A stretch of 42,670 nucleotides of DNA. Source: Hespellia sp. (GTDB taxonomy: Bacteria; Bacillota; Clostridia; Lachnospirales; Lachnospiraceae). Of this stretch, positions 1 to 8,353 are shown piece after piece. The notes below the pieces were generated by a model. That model was given only the letters and a program-made list of their open reading frames with translations. It searched no databases and was not told the origin of the DNA. Positions within the stretch are counted from its first letter, which is position 1, and each line of letters starts with the position of its first letter. The position numbers and the translations under genes are program-made. The stretch lies in NCBI GenBank assembly GCA_028694105.1, contig JAQUUC010000024.1:4723-47392 (forward strand), in the 5' to 3' direction.

Positions 1-508
1 TGATATTGATGACGCCAATGGCAATCATCGCCGCAACGGAACGTGAAGTGTTGATTTTTGCACGTTCATCTATGTTCTGTGTCATTGCGCCGCACAGCGT
101 TCCGTACGGAATATTTACGCAGGTGTAACCAAGTACCAGAAGGCAGTATGTAATTACCATATATACAATTTTCCCGGTACCAGGCCAGTCCGGATGTGCC
201 CAGAATGCCAGTATGAGCAGCAGAGCCGTCGCCGGTGCTGCAAATAAAAGCCATGGGCGATAGCGTCCCCATCTGGATTTTGTCTTATCTGTTAATCCAC
301 CGATAATCGGGTCATTGATTGCGTCCCAGAATCTTGAGAACAGCATCAGTGCCGACACGGCTGACATACTGATTCCAAATACATCGGTATAAAATATCAT
401 TAAGAAATTGCTGACGAACATCCAGCTGAAATTGCATCCCACATCGCCGAAGCCATATGCGATTTTGCCAATCAATGGCACTTTTACATCTTTATTTTGA
501 TTTTCCAT
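1..508 (-). CDS. GPH-family sugar:cation symporter, N-terminal part (runs off the window)
   Basis: The gene starts at the ATG at 508 and runs leftward out of the window; 169 residues are visible. The start is preceded by AGGTGAAGAG. The N-terminus reads MENQNKDVKVPLIGKIAYGF, followed by hydrophobic segments and the loop DPIIGGLTDKTKSRWGRYRP, which is the family signature between helices 2 and 3 of glycoside-pentoside-hexuronide:cation symporters (MelB/XylP/UidB type). It should import a glycoside or sugar acid with Na+ or H+. It lies 22 bp downstream of a zinc dehydrogenase on the same strand and probably shares its promoter and ROK repressor. Substrate is not deducible. Family call is firm. 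Confidence 0.9.
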   Translation of the reverse strand, partial: MENQNKDVKVPLIGKIAYGFGDVGCNFSWMFVSNFLMIFYTDVFGISMSAVSALMLFSRFWDAINDPIIGGLTDKTKSRWGRYRPWLLFAAPATALLLILAFWAHPDWPGTGKIVYMVITYCLLVLGYTCVNIPYGTLCGAMTQNIDERAKINTSRSVAAMIAIGVINI

Positions 509-530
509 CTCTTCACCTACCTGCCTGTTT

Positions 531-1562
531 TTATTTTTCCTGTACGTTGATAATTACTTTCATCGTTGTCTCACGATTGTCATCAATATATTGGTATGCC
601 TGCAAGTAATCCTGAAACTTGAATGTCTTGGAAATCAATGGATGCAGAGAAACCTTTCCTTCATTTACCAAGCGGATTCCATCCATATAATCCTCATGAC
701 GGTACATCATGGTACTCTTGATATCTAACTCGTGGTCATTGGCAACTGCCAGATCGATTTCTGCCATTCCTGCAAATACTGCAACCAATACAATCGTGCT
801 GCCTTTTCTTGCGTATTTAATTGCCTGACCCATGGTGATATTATTTCCGGCACAGTCATAGATAACGTCTGCTTTATCCGGTCCGAAGGTCTCAAGCATT
901 GCCTCACCAAAGTCCTTGTTTTTGGTGTTCACACATGCATCTACACCACATTCTTTTGCCATATTCAGTCGAAGATCACTGACATCTGTAATCAATACTT
1001 TGGCTGCACCCATTCCCTTTGCTGCCTGCGCAACCAGATTTCCGATCGGACCTGCTCCAAGCACTGCAATATTCATTCCTTTTACATCACCAACCTGCTT
1101 TACTCCGTGAACTGCCACTGCCAGAGGTTCAATCATTGCGCCTTCCTCATAGGACATATCTTCCGGAATTGGTGTGATCTTGGAAGCATCGACCGCGAAA
1201 AACTCGGATGCGGTTCCGGTTGTCTGGAAACCCATAACCTTCAGTTCTTCACATAGGTTATATTTTCCATGACGGCATGGATAACATTCTCCACAGTATA
1301 CCTGCGGTTCAATGGTCACCTTCTGCCCTATCTGAAGTCTTGTCACATCTTTTCCTAATTCCACAATTTCTCCGGACACTTCGTGTCCCTGTGTAACCGG
1401 ATAAGAGGTAAATGGATGCTTGCCGTGATATACATGGATATCTGATCCACAGATGCCGATGTTCATAATCTTCACTAAGACCTCATTTTCTTTTACTTCC
1501 GGTACCGGAACTTCCTTAAAAATAATTTCTCCTGGTTTTGTCATAATTTGCTGTAACATCAT
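531..1562 (-). CDS. Zinc-dependent medium-chain dehydrogenase (polyol/sugar-acid type)
   Basis: The product has 343 residues, the normal length for the MDR superfamily. Visible features are the catalytic zinc site (ICGSDIH near residue 38 and GHE near residue 60), the structural zinc cysteines in CGECYPCRHGKYNLC (about residues 90-104), and the Rossmann motif VLGAGPIGN near residue 168. It most resembles sorbitol, L-threonine or L-gulonate/galactitol-phosphate dehydrogenases, so it should oxidise a polyol or sugar-acid alcohol with NAD(P). The start is ATG at 1562, with AAAAGGAG seven bases upstream. It is first in an operon with the GPH transporter, behind a strong promoter and a palindromic operator. 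The exact substrate is unknown. Confidence 0.9.
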   Translation of the reverse strand: MMLQQIMTKPGEIIFKEVPVPEVKENEVLVKIMNIGICGSDIHVYHGKHPFTSYPVTQGHEVSGEIVELGKDVTRLQIGQKVTIEPQVYCGECYPCRHGKYNLCEELKVMGFQTTGTASEFFAVDASKITPIPEDMSYEEGAMIEPLAVAVHGVKQVGDVKGMNIAVLGAGPIGNLVAQAAKGMGAAKVLITDVSDLRLNMAKECGVDACVNTKNKDFGEAMLETFGPDKADVIYDCAGNNITMGQAIKYARKGSTIVLVAVFAGMAEIDLAVANDHELDIKSTMMYRHEDYMDGIRLVNEGKVSLHPLISKTFKFQDYLQAYQYIDDNRETTMKVIINVQEK

Positions 1563-1607
1563 TTTGATCTCCTTTTCTTTTTTGTTATTTCTTCTCTTTG
1601 ATTGTTG

Positions 1608-1631
1608 CTTTTATTAAACGTTTTATTAAAG
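1608..1631. promoter_or_regulatory. Palindromic operator O1, probable ROK repressor site
   Basis: A 24-bp near-palindrome begins CTTTTATTAA, is centred on ACGT, and ends TTTATTAAAG. It lies 7 bp downstream of the -10 box of the dehydrogenase promoter, in a position to block transcription. A closely matching palindrome (2926-2949) lies at the start of the adjacent ROK regulator gene. Binding by that regulator is inferred. Confidence 0.75.
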
Positions 1632-1638
1632 TAACTAC

Positions 1639-1667
1639 ATTATCGCTACTATTTTGTAATTTGTCAA
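1639..1667 (-). promoter_or_regulatory. Sigma-A-type promoter of the dehydrogenase-transporter operon
   Basis: On the minus strand, TTGACA (1667-1662) and GATAAT (1644-1639) are separated by 17 bp. The palindrome at 1608-1631 covers the expected transcription start. Confidence 0.75.
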
Positions 1668-1732
1668 TATGTTTTTTGTACTTTTGACTATTTCCACAAT
1701 TTGTAATGTTTCCTTTTGTGCACAATGCATAT

Positions 1733-1770
1733 AAAAAAGACCTCAACTCAGATAATTCTGATTGAAGTCT
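1733..1770 (-). terminator. Rho-independent terminator of the ROK gene
   Basis: Read on the minus strand, GACTTCAA (1769-1762) pairs with TTGAGGTC (1746-1739). The stem is extended inward by CAGA/TCTG, and TTTTTT follows. It lies 37 bp after the stop codon of the ROK regulator. Confidence 0.8.
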
Positions 1771-1806
1771 CTTCCCGAACAGTCAAACGGATACTTGGAA
1801 TCCGCT

Positions 1807-2916
1807 TTAAATTTTATTGATCATCTCAGCAAAGAAGTGTTTTGCAACACCAACTGCCGATGCCTCTTTTGTATAAGTACAGTATTTCAGATAACTTAGA
1901 TCGCCATCAAATAAATTATATTGGAAAATCATCTCTCCCAGCTTCATATGATACGCCGGCAGGATACCACCCACATCTCCGCCTAATATAATGTCCGTGT
2001 CATATGCCATCCGAAGATTTGATATCAAAACAGCAAGCATTTCCAAATATTCCTGCCAGACTGCATCCGCTTTTTTATCTTTTCCAAGACGCGCCATGAA
2101 TTCTTCCAATGTGTACGTTCCATTTTCGGTCAGCGCACTGGCTGCGCAATAGGCATCCGCACATCCTTTTTTTCCACAATAGCAGGCTCTTCCATTCGGC
2201 ACTAAAATGATATGTCCAAACTCTCCGGCTTTTTGGTTCTGCCCCGTACATAAGCGGCCATCAACACAGATTGCGCCACCTAGCGTATTATTCAGCGACA
2301 GATACACTGCATTTTCAATGCTTTTCGGATTCTCTGCCAGCATAGCGGCATTGGCATCGTTTTCAAAATAGACCGGATATTCCGTTGTCTGTTCAATCAT
2401 CTTCAGACTATAATTCTCCAACTGTAAGGCATGTGATTTGATAAGAGTCCGCTCCGTTCCGTTGATAATTCCCGGCAGTGAAAATCCCACTCCAAGAATT
2501 CTGTCCGCCTCAGCACCTGCTTCCATAAACTGTTGCAGCATTTCTTTCAGATCACTATAATATTGAATGTCTGTCGAAAAAGGAAAGCGTTTTCGCTCCT
2601 GCCGGACGATATCCCCTGCAAGATTAATCATCACCATCCCCACATGATTTGCCGTAATATTCACACCCACGGCATATCGGTATGCTTTGTTGATCGCAAT
2701 TGATCGTGCCTTTCTTCCGCCGGTTGATTCGTATTCTCCGTCTTCCATAATGATTCCCAGTTCCATCAATTCATTGACATTTGATAAAACCGTCGGCATA
2801 CTGAGATTCAAATTCTTTGCCAGCTCCACTTTTGAAGTGCTGCCATGGATCATCATATTGTTTAATATTTTCGATTTTGCAATATTTTTCTTGTTGATAG
2901 ATTTCGCCATTTTCAT
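1807..2916 (-). CDS. ROK-family transcriptional repressor (NagC/XylR type)
   Basis: The product has 369 residues. An N-terminal winged helix-turn-helix (about residues 10-65, with SKVELAKNLNLSMPTVLSNV) is followed by a ROK sugar-kinase-like domain. The zinc motif CYCGKKGCADAY sits near residue 222, after GEFGH. This architecture is that of sugar-responsive repressors, not of kinases. Two ATGs, at 2916 and 2910, both lie behind GAGGAG (4 or 10 bases away), so the exact start is open. The gene is upstream of the dehydrogenase-transporter operon on the same strand. Matching palindromes in both promoters suggest autoregulation and control of that operon, relieved by the sugar ligand. Confidence 0.9.
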   Translation of the reverse strand: MKMAKSINKKNIAKSKILNNMMIHGSTSKVELAKNLNLSMPTVLSNVNELMELGIIMEDGEYESTGGRKARSIAINKAYRYAVGVNITANHVGMVMINLAGDIVRQERKRFPFSTDIQYYSDLKEMLQQFMEAGAEADRILGVGFSLPGIINGTERTLIKSHALQLENYSLKMIEQTTEYPVYFENDANAAMLAENPKSIENAVYLSLNNTLGGAICVDGRLCTGQNQKAGEFGHIILVPNGRACYCGKKGCADAYCAASALTENGTYTLEEFMARLGKDKKADAVWQEYLEMLAVLISNLRMAYDTDIILGGDVGGILPAYHMKLGEMIFQYNLFDGDLSYLKYCTYTKEASAVGVAKHFFAEMINKI

Positions 2917-2925
2917 CCAGCTCCT

Positions 2926-2949
2926 CTTTTATAAATCATTTTATAAAAG
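2926..2949. promoter_or_regulatory. Palindromic operator O2 at the ROK gene
   Basis: A 24-bp palindrome (CTTTTATAAA, 4-bp centre, TTTATAAAAG) has perfect 10-bp arms. It begins 1 bp after the -10 box of the ROK promoter and reaches the ribosome binding site. It has the same pattern as O1 at 1608-1631, which suggests autorepression. Confidence 0.75.
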
Positions 2950-2950
2950 A

Positions 2951-2979
2951 ATTATACATTCAATCCATCACTTTGTAAA
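2951..2979 (-). promoter_or_regulatory. Promoter of the ROK regulator gene
   Basis: On the minus strand, TTTACA (2979-2974) is separated from a consensus TATAAT (2956-2951) by 17 bp, directly abutting operator O2. Confidence 0.75.
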
Positions 2980-3125
2980 CAGTGAAATCATCATTCTCTC
3001 ACTTTACTCTTCTCTCCAATTTTGATAAAATCAGATATAGCTTTTGAAGTGAACTCTTAGCAACAAATTTCAAGAGTCTGTTTCACATTAATATAAAAAA
3101 CAGAAATACGAAAAGAGGAACCGCC

Positions 3126-4868
3126 ATGCACACCATCAAGAAATTTTTACGTTTTTATAAACCATATCAGACCGTTTTTTATCTGGACCTTCTCTGCGCT
3201 ATGTTCATCAGTGCCGTCGATCTGGCATACCCGCAGATACTTCGCAGTTTCACGAATACATTGTTCACGAAAGATTCTTCCGTGATTTTGGGCGCGCTTC
3301 CATGGATTGGGATTGCATTCCTTCTCGCATATCTTTTGCAGACTGCCTGCAACTACTATGTCTGCTATCAGGGACATGTGATGGGTGCCCAGATGGAACG
3401 CGATATGAGAAAAGAATTGTTCGAGCACTATGAAAAACTTTCCTTTTCTTACTATGACAAGAACAATACCGGACAGATGATGAGCCGTCTGGTATCCGAC
3501 CTGTTCGACATTTCCGAAATGGCGCACCACGGTCCGGAAAATTTCTTTGTCGCTGCAGTGAAAATCGTCGGTTCCTTCGTGTTTCTTTTTATCATCCAAT
3601 GGAAGCTCGCGCTGATATTGCTTTTCATTGTCATTTTGATGCTGCTCTCCGGTCTGCGACAGAACCAGCGGATGCAGGCAACCTTTTTAGATAACCGAAA
3701 GAAAATCGGTGCCATCAATGCCACCCTTCAGGATTCGTTTTCCGGGATCCGCATCGTGCAGGCTTTCGCAAATGAGGATGTGGAACGAGAAAAATTCCAC
3801 CGTGGCAATGAAGGATTTCTGGTTTCCAAAGAAAAGAATTACCGGGTCATGGGCACATTTCAGAGCAGCAATATCTTCTTTCAGGGCATGATGTATCTCG
3901 TCACTATGATCGGAGGCGGATATTTTATTGCCAAAGGGGAAATGAGTGCCGGAGACCTTGCCATGTACGCGCTGTATATCGGGGTATTCGTCAGCCCGAT
4001 TAAGATTCTGGTGGAATTAACGGAAATGCTGCAGAAAGGATTCTCTGGATTCCGGAGATTTTTAGATATTATTGAGACGGAGCCTGAGATTGTCGATACC
4101 AAAGACGCAAAGCCAATTCAAAATCCACAGGGCAACATCAGCTTTCAGGATGTCAGCTTCCAATATGAGGCGGATGAGCGTGTCCTAGAACACGTGAGCT
4201 TTGATATCCAGGCGGGAAAATCCATCGCTTTGGTTGGTCCTTCCGGCGGTGGAAAGACTACCATCTGCTCACTGCTTCCACGTTTCTATAAAGCCACCGG
4301 AGGGTCTGTCTGCATCGGCGGACAAAATATTGAAGATATAACACTGGAGAGTCTGCGAGGTTCCATTGGAATTGTTCAGCAGGAGGTCTACCTCTTCGGC
4401 GGTTCTGTCAAAGAAAATATCGCCTACGGAAAACCGGAGGCCTCTATGGACGAGATTATTTCTGCTTCCAAAAAAGCCAATATCCATGACTTTGTCATGA
4501 CGCTTCCGGATGGATATGACACCATTGTCGGTGAGCGTGGTGCCCGCCTGTCCGGCGGACAAAAACAGCGCATCTCCATTGCCAGAGTATTTTTAAAGAA
4601 TCCACCGATTCTGATTCTGGATGAAGCTACCAGTGCCCTGGATAATGAAAGTGAGCAGTATATTCAGGAAAGTCTTCAGTCACTTTCAAAGAACCGTACT
4701 ACCATCACCATCGCGCACCGTTTATCCACGATCAAGAATGTCGATGAGATTCTTGTTATCGCAGATCATAAGATTAAAGAACGTGGTACACATGAGAAGC
4801 TGATGGCAGAAGACGGTATTTACGCAAATTATTATAAGATGCAGTTTACTGAGCCGTCGGATTTCTAA
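3126..4868 (+). CDS. ABC exporter, fused permease and ATPase (MsbA/LmrA-like half transporter)
   Basis: The product has 580 residues, the standard length of a half transporter that works as a dimer. An N-terminal six-helix exporter domain spans about residues 15-310, and the nucleotide-binding domain starts near 335. The latter shows Walker A (GPSGGGKTT, about 375), a Q-loop (QQEVYLFGG), the ABC signature LSGGQKQR (about 477), Walker B ILILDEATSALD (about 497) and the H-loop (AHRLST). The start ATG follows AGAGGAACCGCC. It stands alone on the plus strand between minus-strand genes. Lipid, drug or peptide export are all possible; the substrate cannot be read from the sequence. Confidence 0.92.
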   Translation: MHTIKKFLRFYKPYQTVFYLDLLCAMFISAVDLAYPQILRSFTNTLFTKDSSVILGALPWIGIAFLLAYLLQTACNYYVCYQGHVMGAQMERDMRKELFEHYEKLSFSYYDKNNTGQMMSRLVSDLFDISEMAHHGPENFFVAAVKIVGSFVFLFIIQWKLALILLFIVILMLLSGLRQNQRMQATFLDNRKKIGAINATLQDSFSGIRIVQAFANEDVEREKFHRGNEGFLVSKEKNYRVMGTFQSSNIFFQGMMYLVTMIGGGYFIAKGEMSAGDLAMYALYIGVFVSPIKILVELTEMLQKGFSGFRRFLDIIETEPEIVDTKDAKPIQNPQGNISFQDVSFQYEADERVLEHVSFDIQAGKSIALVGPSGGGKTTICSLLPRFYKATGGSVCIGGQNIEDITLESLRGSIGIVQQEVYLFGGSVKENIAYGKPEASMDEIISASKKANIHDFVMTLPDGYDTIVGERGARLSGGQKQRISIARVFLKNPPILILDEATSALDNESEQYIQESLQSLSKNRTTITIAHRLSTIKNVDEILVIADHKIKERGTHEKLMAEDGIYANYYKMQFTEPSDF

Positions 4869-4890
4869 TATGCGTCCTTCTATGGACTTA

Positions 4891-5640
4891 TTATTCATCC
4901 TCGAGCAGGTCGTTAATCTTCTCCATCTGATCCTCCGCCTCGTATATCAGTCTGCTGCATTCATATAATTTTGCGGTGAAATCTATCCCGCTTTCTTTAT
5001 AAAGGTTCTTGTATTTTAAATCATGCTCCAGACTTGCCCAGAGGTCCATGGCAAGGGAGCGAATCTGTAATTCTACGGGCACCAGCTGTTTCTTGCCCAT
5101 GAAATAAACCGGAATCCGGATAATCAGGTGAAGACTTCGATAGCCGTTTCGCTTTGGGGTCTCCACATAATCCTTCTCCTCCATAATGTAAATGTCATCC
5201 TGCGCCTCGATTCGGTCACGGACAACATAAATGTCCTTCACATATGGGGTCACCACCCGCACACCTGCGATATCATAAATGTTATTGCAGGCTACGGTAA
5301 GTGTCAGATCCAGATCTTTTTTCTGCAGCTTCCCCAAAATACTCTCTGCAGATTTTAATCTGGTATCAATATGATGAATCGGACATCTTAAATTACGAAA
5401 GCGAAATTCATCCTTAATAATATCCAGCCGTGCAGTTGTGGCGTTCATCGCTGCATTATACATGCAGAGAATCGGATCCATGGTCTGTGAAAACTGGTCC
5501 TTCATGTTTACAATCTGCTCCATACTGTCAACATATGTATTACCTATCGGAATCAGTCCTCCAACTTCCATGGACTCCTCATGCTCATATGTCACATCAT
5601 TCGCTCCAATGTTGATTGTTTCCTTCGTTGTTTTCTTCAA
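4891..5640 (-). CDS. Small alarmone synthetase (GTP pyrophosphokinase, RelA/SpoT synthetase domain only)
   Basis: The product has 249 residues and contains only a ppGpp synthetase domain, with no HD hydrolase, TGS or ACT domain. Family motifs visible are HIDTRLKSAESILGKLQ, YDIAGVRVV, RNGYRSLHLI, and VELQIRSLAMDLWASLEHDLKYK with the catalytic Glu. It should transfer pyrophosphate from ATP to GDP/GTP to make (p)ppGpp, like B. subtilis YjbM/YwaC. The best start is TTG at 5640, behind GAGAGGG. Such short synthetases are usually controlled by transcription. A hairpin in the leader (5668-5701) may contribute, but that is speculative. Confidence 0.9.
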   Translation of the reverse strand: MKKTTKETINIGANDVTYEHEESMEVGGLIPIGNTYVDSMEQIVNMKDQFSQTMDPILCMYNAAMNATTARLDIIKDEFRFRNLRCPIHHIDTRLKSAESILGKLQKKDLDLTLTVACNNIYDIAGVRVVTPYVKDIYVVRDRIEAQDDIYIMEEKDYVETPKRNGYRSLHLIIRIPVYFMGKKQLVPVELQIRSLAMDLWASLEHDLKYKNLYKESGIDFTAKLYECSRLIYEAEDQMEKINDLLEDE

Positions 5641-5667
5641 GTCAATCCCTCTCTTTTTTCTATATTC

Positions 5668-5701
5668 GACCGGATGCCATCCTTCGATGGCAGATCAGGT
5701 C
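5668..5701 (-). other. Hairpin in the leader of the alarmone synthetase gene
   Basis: TGCCATC-CTTC-GATGGCA (7-bp stem, 4-base loop) lies inside a further GACC/GGTC pairing, 28 bp upstream of the TTG start. No U-run follows on the minus strand, so it is not a simple terminator. It could stabilise the transcript or process the leader; its function is unknown. Confidence 0.4.
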
Positions 5702-5786
5702 CAATCATATTTCTATTCTATCAGATATTACGAGGTTTTTCCGTGAACACTTCCTTAAGAATCTATAAACTTCCTATATACATCAT

Positions 5787-6650
5787 CTATTTAGAACACA
5801 AAGAACATCCTGTCGGTGTACCGGCATTTCCGCCCATCGCGGTCTCTCTCAATTCGTAAGGAATTGAACGGCCGACCTTGTACATGCTCTCAGCCATCTC
5901 ATCGAATGGAATCGGATGTCTGACTCCGCTCAGCGCGAGCTGTGCGCAGGTAAATGCGTTGGATACCCCAATTGCATTTCTACTCTGACACGGCGCTTCT
6001 ACCAGCCCGGCAATCGGATCACAGACAAGTCCCAGCAAATTGGAAATGGCAATGCTTGCCGCCTCCAATGACATCTGCACTGTACCTCCCAGCATTTCCA
6101 CAAGGGCAGCCGCCGCCATCGCTGATGCTGCTCCGACCTCCGCCTGACAACCAGCCTCCGCACCGGATACCGATGCATTTCGCATGAGGAGATATCCAAT
6201 CGCACTTGCATTGATCAGACCTTTTTCAAGACACTCTTCACTCAGATGATATTCCTCTTTCACCGCAATCAAAGCTCCCGGAACGACTCCGGATGAGCCT
6301 GCTGTCGGTGCCGCAACAATCAGTCCCATCGTAGCATTTACCTCCAGAACAGCCATGGAATACGCAAGAGCCTTTGATAATGTCGTTCCACATATCGGAG
6401 TCGATTCACGCGCAAACTCTGCAGCCCGCTTCGCTTCTCCGCCAATTAAGCCGCCGATTGATTTTTGAGGTGACACAAGCGGTTCATGGGTTCCCCTTTC
6501 CATGATATCGATCACGCGTTTCATCTTCTGTCTCAGCAGTATTTCCGACAAACCGCCCTCTGTCATCTCCCGCATTTTCATCACTTCCGAAATCGGAATT
6601 TCATTTTCTTCACACAAAGAAAGTAATTCTGCCGAATTTTTAAAATCCAT
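5787..6650 (-). CDS. sdaAA: L-serine dehydratase, Fe-S-dependent, alpha subunit
   Basis: The product has 287 residues, the usual length of the alpha chain of the two-subunit oxygen-sensitive L-serine dehydratase of Firmicutes. This enzyme deaminates L-serine to pyruvate and ammonia using a 4Fe-4S cluster. Visible are TAGSSGVVPGAL (about residue 115), AEAGCQAEVGAASAMAAAAL (about 160) and CDPIAGLVEAPCQSRNAIG (about 210), which carry conserved cysteines likely to hold the cluster. The C-terminus ends in an extra Cys pair (GCSLCSK). The start at 6650 follows AAGGAGG. It lies 14 bp downstream of the beta subunit gene, so the two are cotranscribed. Confidence 0.95.
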   Translation of the reverse strand: MDFKNSAELLSLCEENEIPISEVMKMREMTEGGLSEILLRQKMKRVIDIMERGTHEPLVSPQKSIGGLIGGEAKRAAEFARESTPICGTTLSKALAYSMAVLEVNATMGLIVAAPTAGSSGVVPGALIAVKEEYHLSEECLEKGLINASAIGYLLMRNASVSGAEAGCQAEVGAASAMAAAALVEMLGGTVQMSLEAASIAISNLLGLVCDPIAGLVEAPCQSRNAIGVSNAFTCAQLALSGVRHPIPFDEMAESMYKVGRSIPYELRETAMGGNAGTPTGCSLCSK

Positions 6651-6664
6651 CTTCTACTTCCTCC

Positions 6665-7333
6665 TTACACCTCTATCAGCATCAGCTCATGCACATTCGG
6701 ATTACTTTTCATCTCATCCAATACGGACTCCGGTATCTTCTCATCCGATTCGACCACCGTGTATGCCGCAGCTCCCTTGTCCTCTCGGAACAGGCGCATA
6801 AATGCGATATTCACATCCTGATTTGCCAGACATTGTGTAATATGTGCGACAATTCCGGGCTTGTCCGTCTGTCTGACAATCAGTGTGCTGTATTCTCCGG
6901 TAAATTCCACATCTATATTGTTGATGCGGACAATCTTAACTTTGCCTCCGCCAGTTGATTCTCCGCGTACCGACTGTATATAGCCATCTGCACTTTCCAT
7001 TACAATATCCGCCGTGTTTGGATGTTCCGTCTGCGTCTTCCCGTCAATTATAAATTCGTACAAAATCCCCCTCTGCTCTGCAATCGCAAATGCATCCCGG
7101 ATTCGCTCATCGTCGGTTGCAAACCCCAGCGTTCCGCCGAGCAGTGCTTTGTCCGTTCCATGTCCCTTATATGTCATGGCAAACGATCCGTAAAGCGTAA
7201 ATGTCACTTTTTGAATTGGTCTTCCAAACAGCTTGCGCGCCAACAGCGCCATAGAAACTGCACCGGCTGTATGTGAGCTTGAGGGACCGATCATGTTCGG
7301 TCCAATCGCATCAAAGATACCTATATAGTCCAT
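6665..7333 (-). CDS. sdaAB: L-serine dehydratase, beta subunit
   Basis: The product has 222 residues. The N-terminal beta domain has the signature IGPNMIGPSSSHTAGAV (residues 10-26). A C-terminal ACT domain runs from about residue 148 (YSTLIVRQTDKPGIVAHITQCL) and is expected to sense an amino acid. It pairs with the alpha subunit encoded just downstream to make the serine-to-pyruvate enzyme. The start ATG at 7333 follows AACAGGAGGTTAT. Together the two genes supply pyruvate from serine in fermentative metabolism. Confidence 0.95.
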   Translation of the reverse strand: MDYIGIFDAIGPNMIGPSSSHTAGAVSMALLARKLFGRPIQKVTFTLYGSFAMTYKGHGTDKALLGGTLGFATDDERIRDAFAIAEQRGILYEFIIDGKTQTEHPNTADIVMESADGYIQSVRGESTGGGKVKIVRINNIDVEFTGEYSTLIVRQTDKPGIVAHITQCLANQDVNIAFMRLFREDKGAAAYTVVESDEKIPESVLDEMKSNPNVHELMLIEV

Positions 7334-7370
7334 ATAACCTCCTGTTGTACGTATGCTTTATCTTTCCTTG

Positions 7371-8327
7371 TTATGCCTTACACTGATCCAGAATTTCCAT
7401 CACGGCAATCGAATCGTCCAGTTTCACAATCTCGCTTTCCGTCCTGCCTTCACGAAGACATTTCATCACTTCCAACGCCTCATATTCATATCCGTTTTTA
7501 ATAAACGTCCCAGCAAAAGATGCCAGCACATGATTATCAAAATCCAGTACCTCGACTCTCTGCGCCTGAAAGAAGAACTCTTCCTGCATGGAAATTCGGC
7601 CTTTACTCCCGAGCAGATACATGGACACCATCTTCTCGGCACCCAGACCGCATGACAAATGTGCAAATCTGCCACCTTTATATTCAAGAACGATGGAATC
7701 CAGATAATCAACTTCTTTTTCTCCGACAATTGTGTGATTTTGAATCTGCTGTGGGTGATAACCAAGCAAATCACATGCATATGTCACCGGATAATATCCC
7801 AGATCGAGTAATGCGCCGCCTGCCAGCTCTTTTTTGTAGAGACGATGACCTTCGCCTGCTTTCGTATAAAAACGAATATCTGCCGCCTGAATCTCCCCCA
7901 GCAGACCATCTGCAATCCACTGCTTAATCTGGCGAAATACTGGCTGGCATTTTGTCCACATCGCTTCCATCAGAAACAGTTTCTTTTCACGTGCAAGTGC
8001 GCACAATTGCTTCGCCTGCTCCGCATTTTCTGTCAGTGCTTTTTCACAGAGTACATGTTTTCCTGCTTCCAGACACATTTTCACACAACGGAAATGTTCC
8101 TGAATCGGAGTACCTATGTATACAATATCCACCGCATCATCGCTCAGCATTTCCTCATAAGAACCATATGCCTTCGTCACTCCATATTGGTGCGCAAATG
8201 CCTGTCCCTTCTCCAGCTGTCTGGATGCAATTGCATAAATTTCTGCTTCGTCAAGTGCAGACAGTGCCGTGGCAAACCAACCTGAAATTCTTCCTGCACC
8301 CATCAGACCCCATTTCATTTTTTCCAT
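7371..8327 (-). CDS. Gfo/Idh/MocA-family NAD(P)-dependent oxidoreductase
   Basis: The product has 318 residues. The Rossmann motif near the N-terminus reads GLMGAGRISGWFATAL, and the family motif CEKALTENAEQA sits near residue 94 (the usual EKP is EKA here). A C-terminal alpha/beta substrate domain contains GGALLDLGYYPVTYACDLLG, with the tyrosine/histidine-type catalytic region. It probably oxidises or reduces a sugar or related polyol, as in trans-dihydrodiol or glucose-fructose oxidoreductase-like members. The start at 8327 follows TTAGGAG. It is followed by the serine dehydratase genes on the same strand, which does not help to define its substrate. Confidence 0.88.
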   Translation of the reverse strand: MEKMKWGLMGAGRISGWFATALSALDEAEIYAIASRQLEKGQAFAHQYGVTKAYGSYEEMLSDDAVDIVYIGTPIQEHFRCVKMCLEAGKHVLCEKALTENAEQAKQLCALAREKKLFLMEAMWTKCQPVFRQIKQWIADGLLGEIQAADIRFYTKAGEGHRLYKKELAGGALLDLGYYPVTYACDLLGYHPQQIQNHTIVGEKEVDYLDSIVLEYKGGRFAHLSCGLGAEKMVSMYLLGSKGRISMQEEFFFQAQRVEVLDFDNHVLASFAGTFIKNGYEYEALEVMKCLREGRTESEIVKLDDSIAVMEILDQCKA

Positions 8328-8353
8328 ATCCAGTTTCTCCTAATGATCTCTTT

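Noticed and set aside
732-1256. Long plus-strand open frame opposite the zinc dehydrogenase gene
   Set aside because: It has no ribosome site and the product is rich in Cys/His/Phe without domain motifs; it mirrors the strongly supported minus-strand gene.
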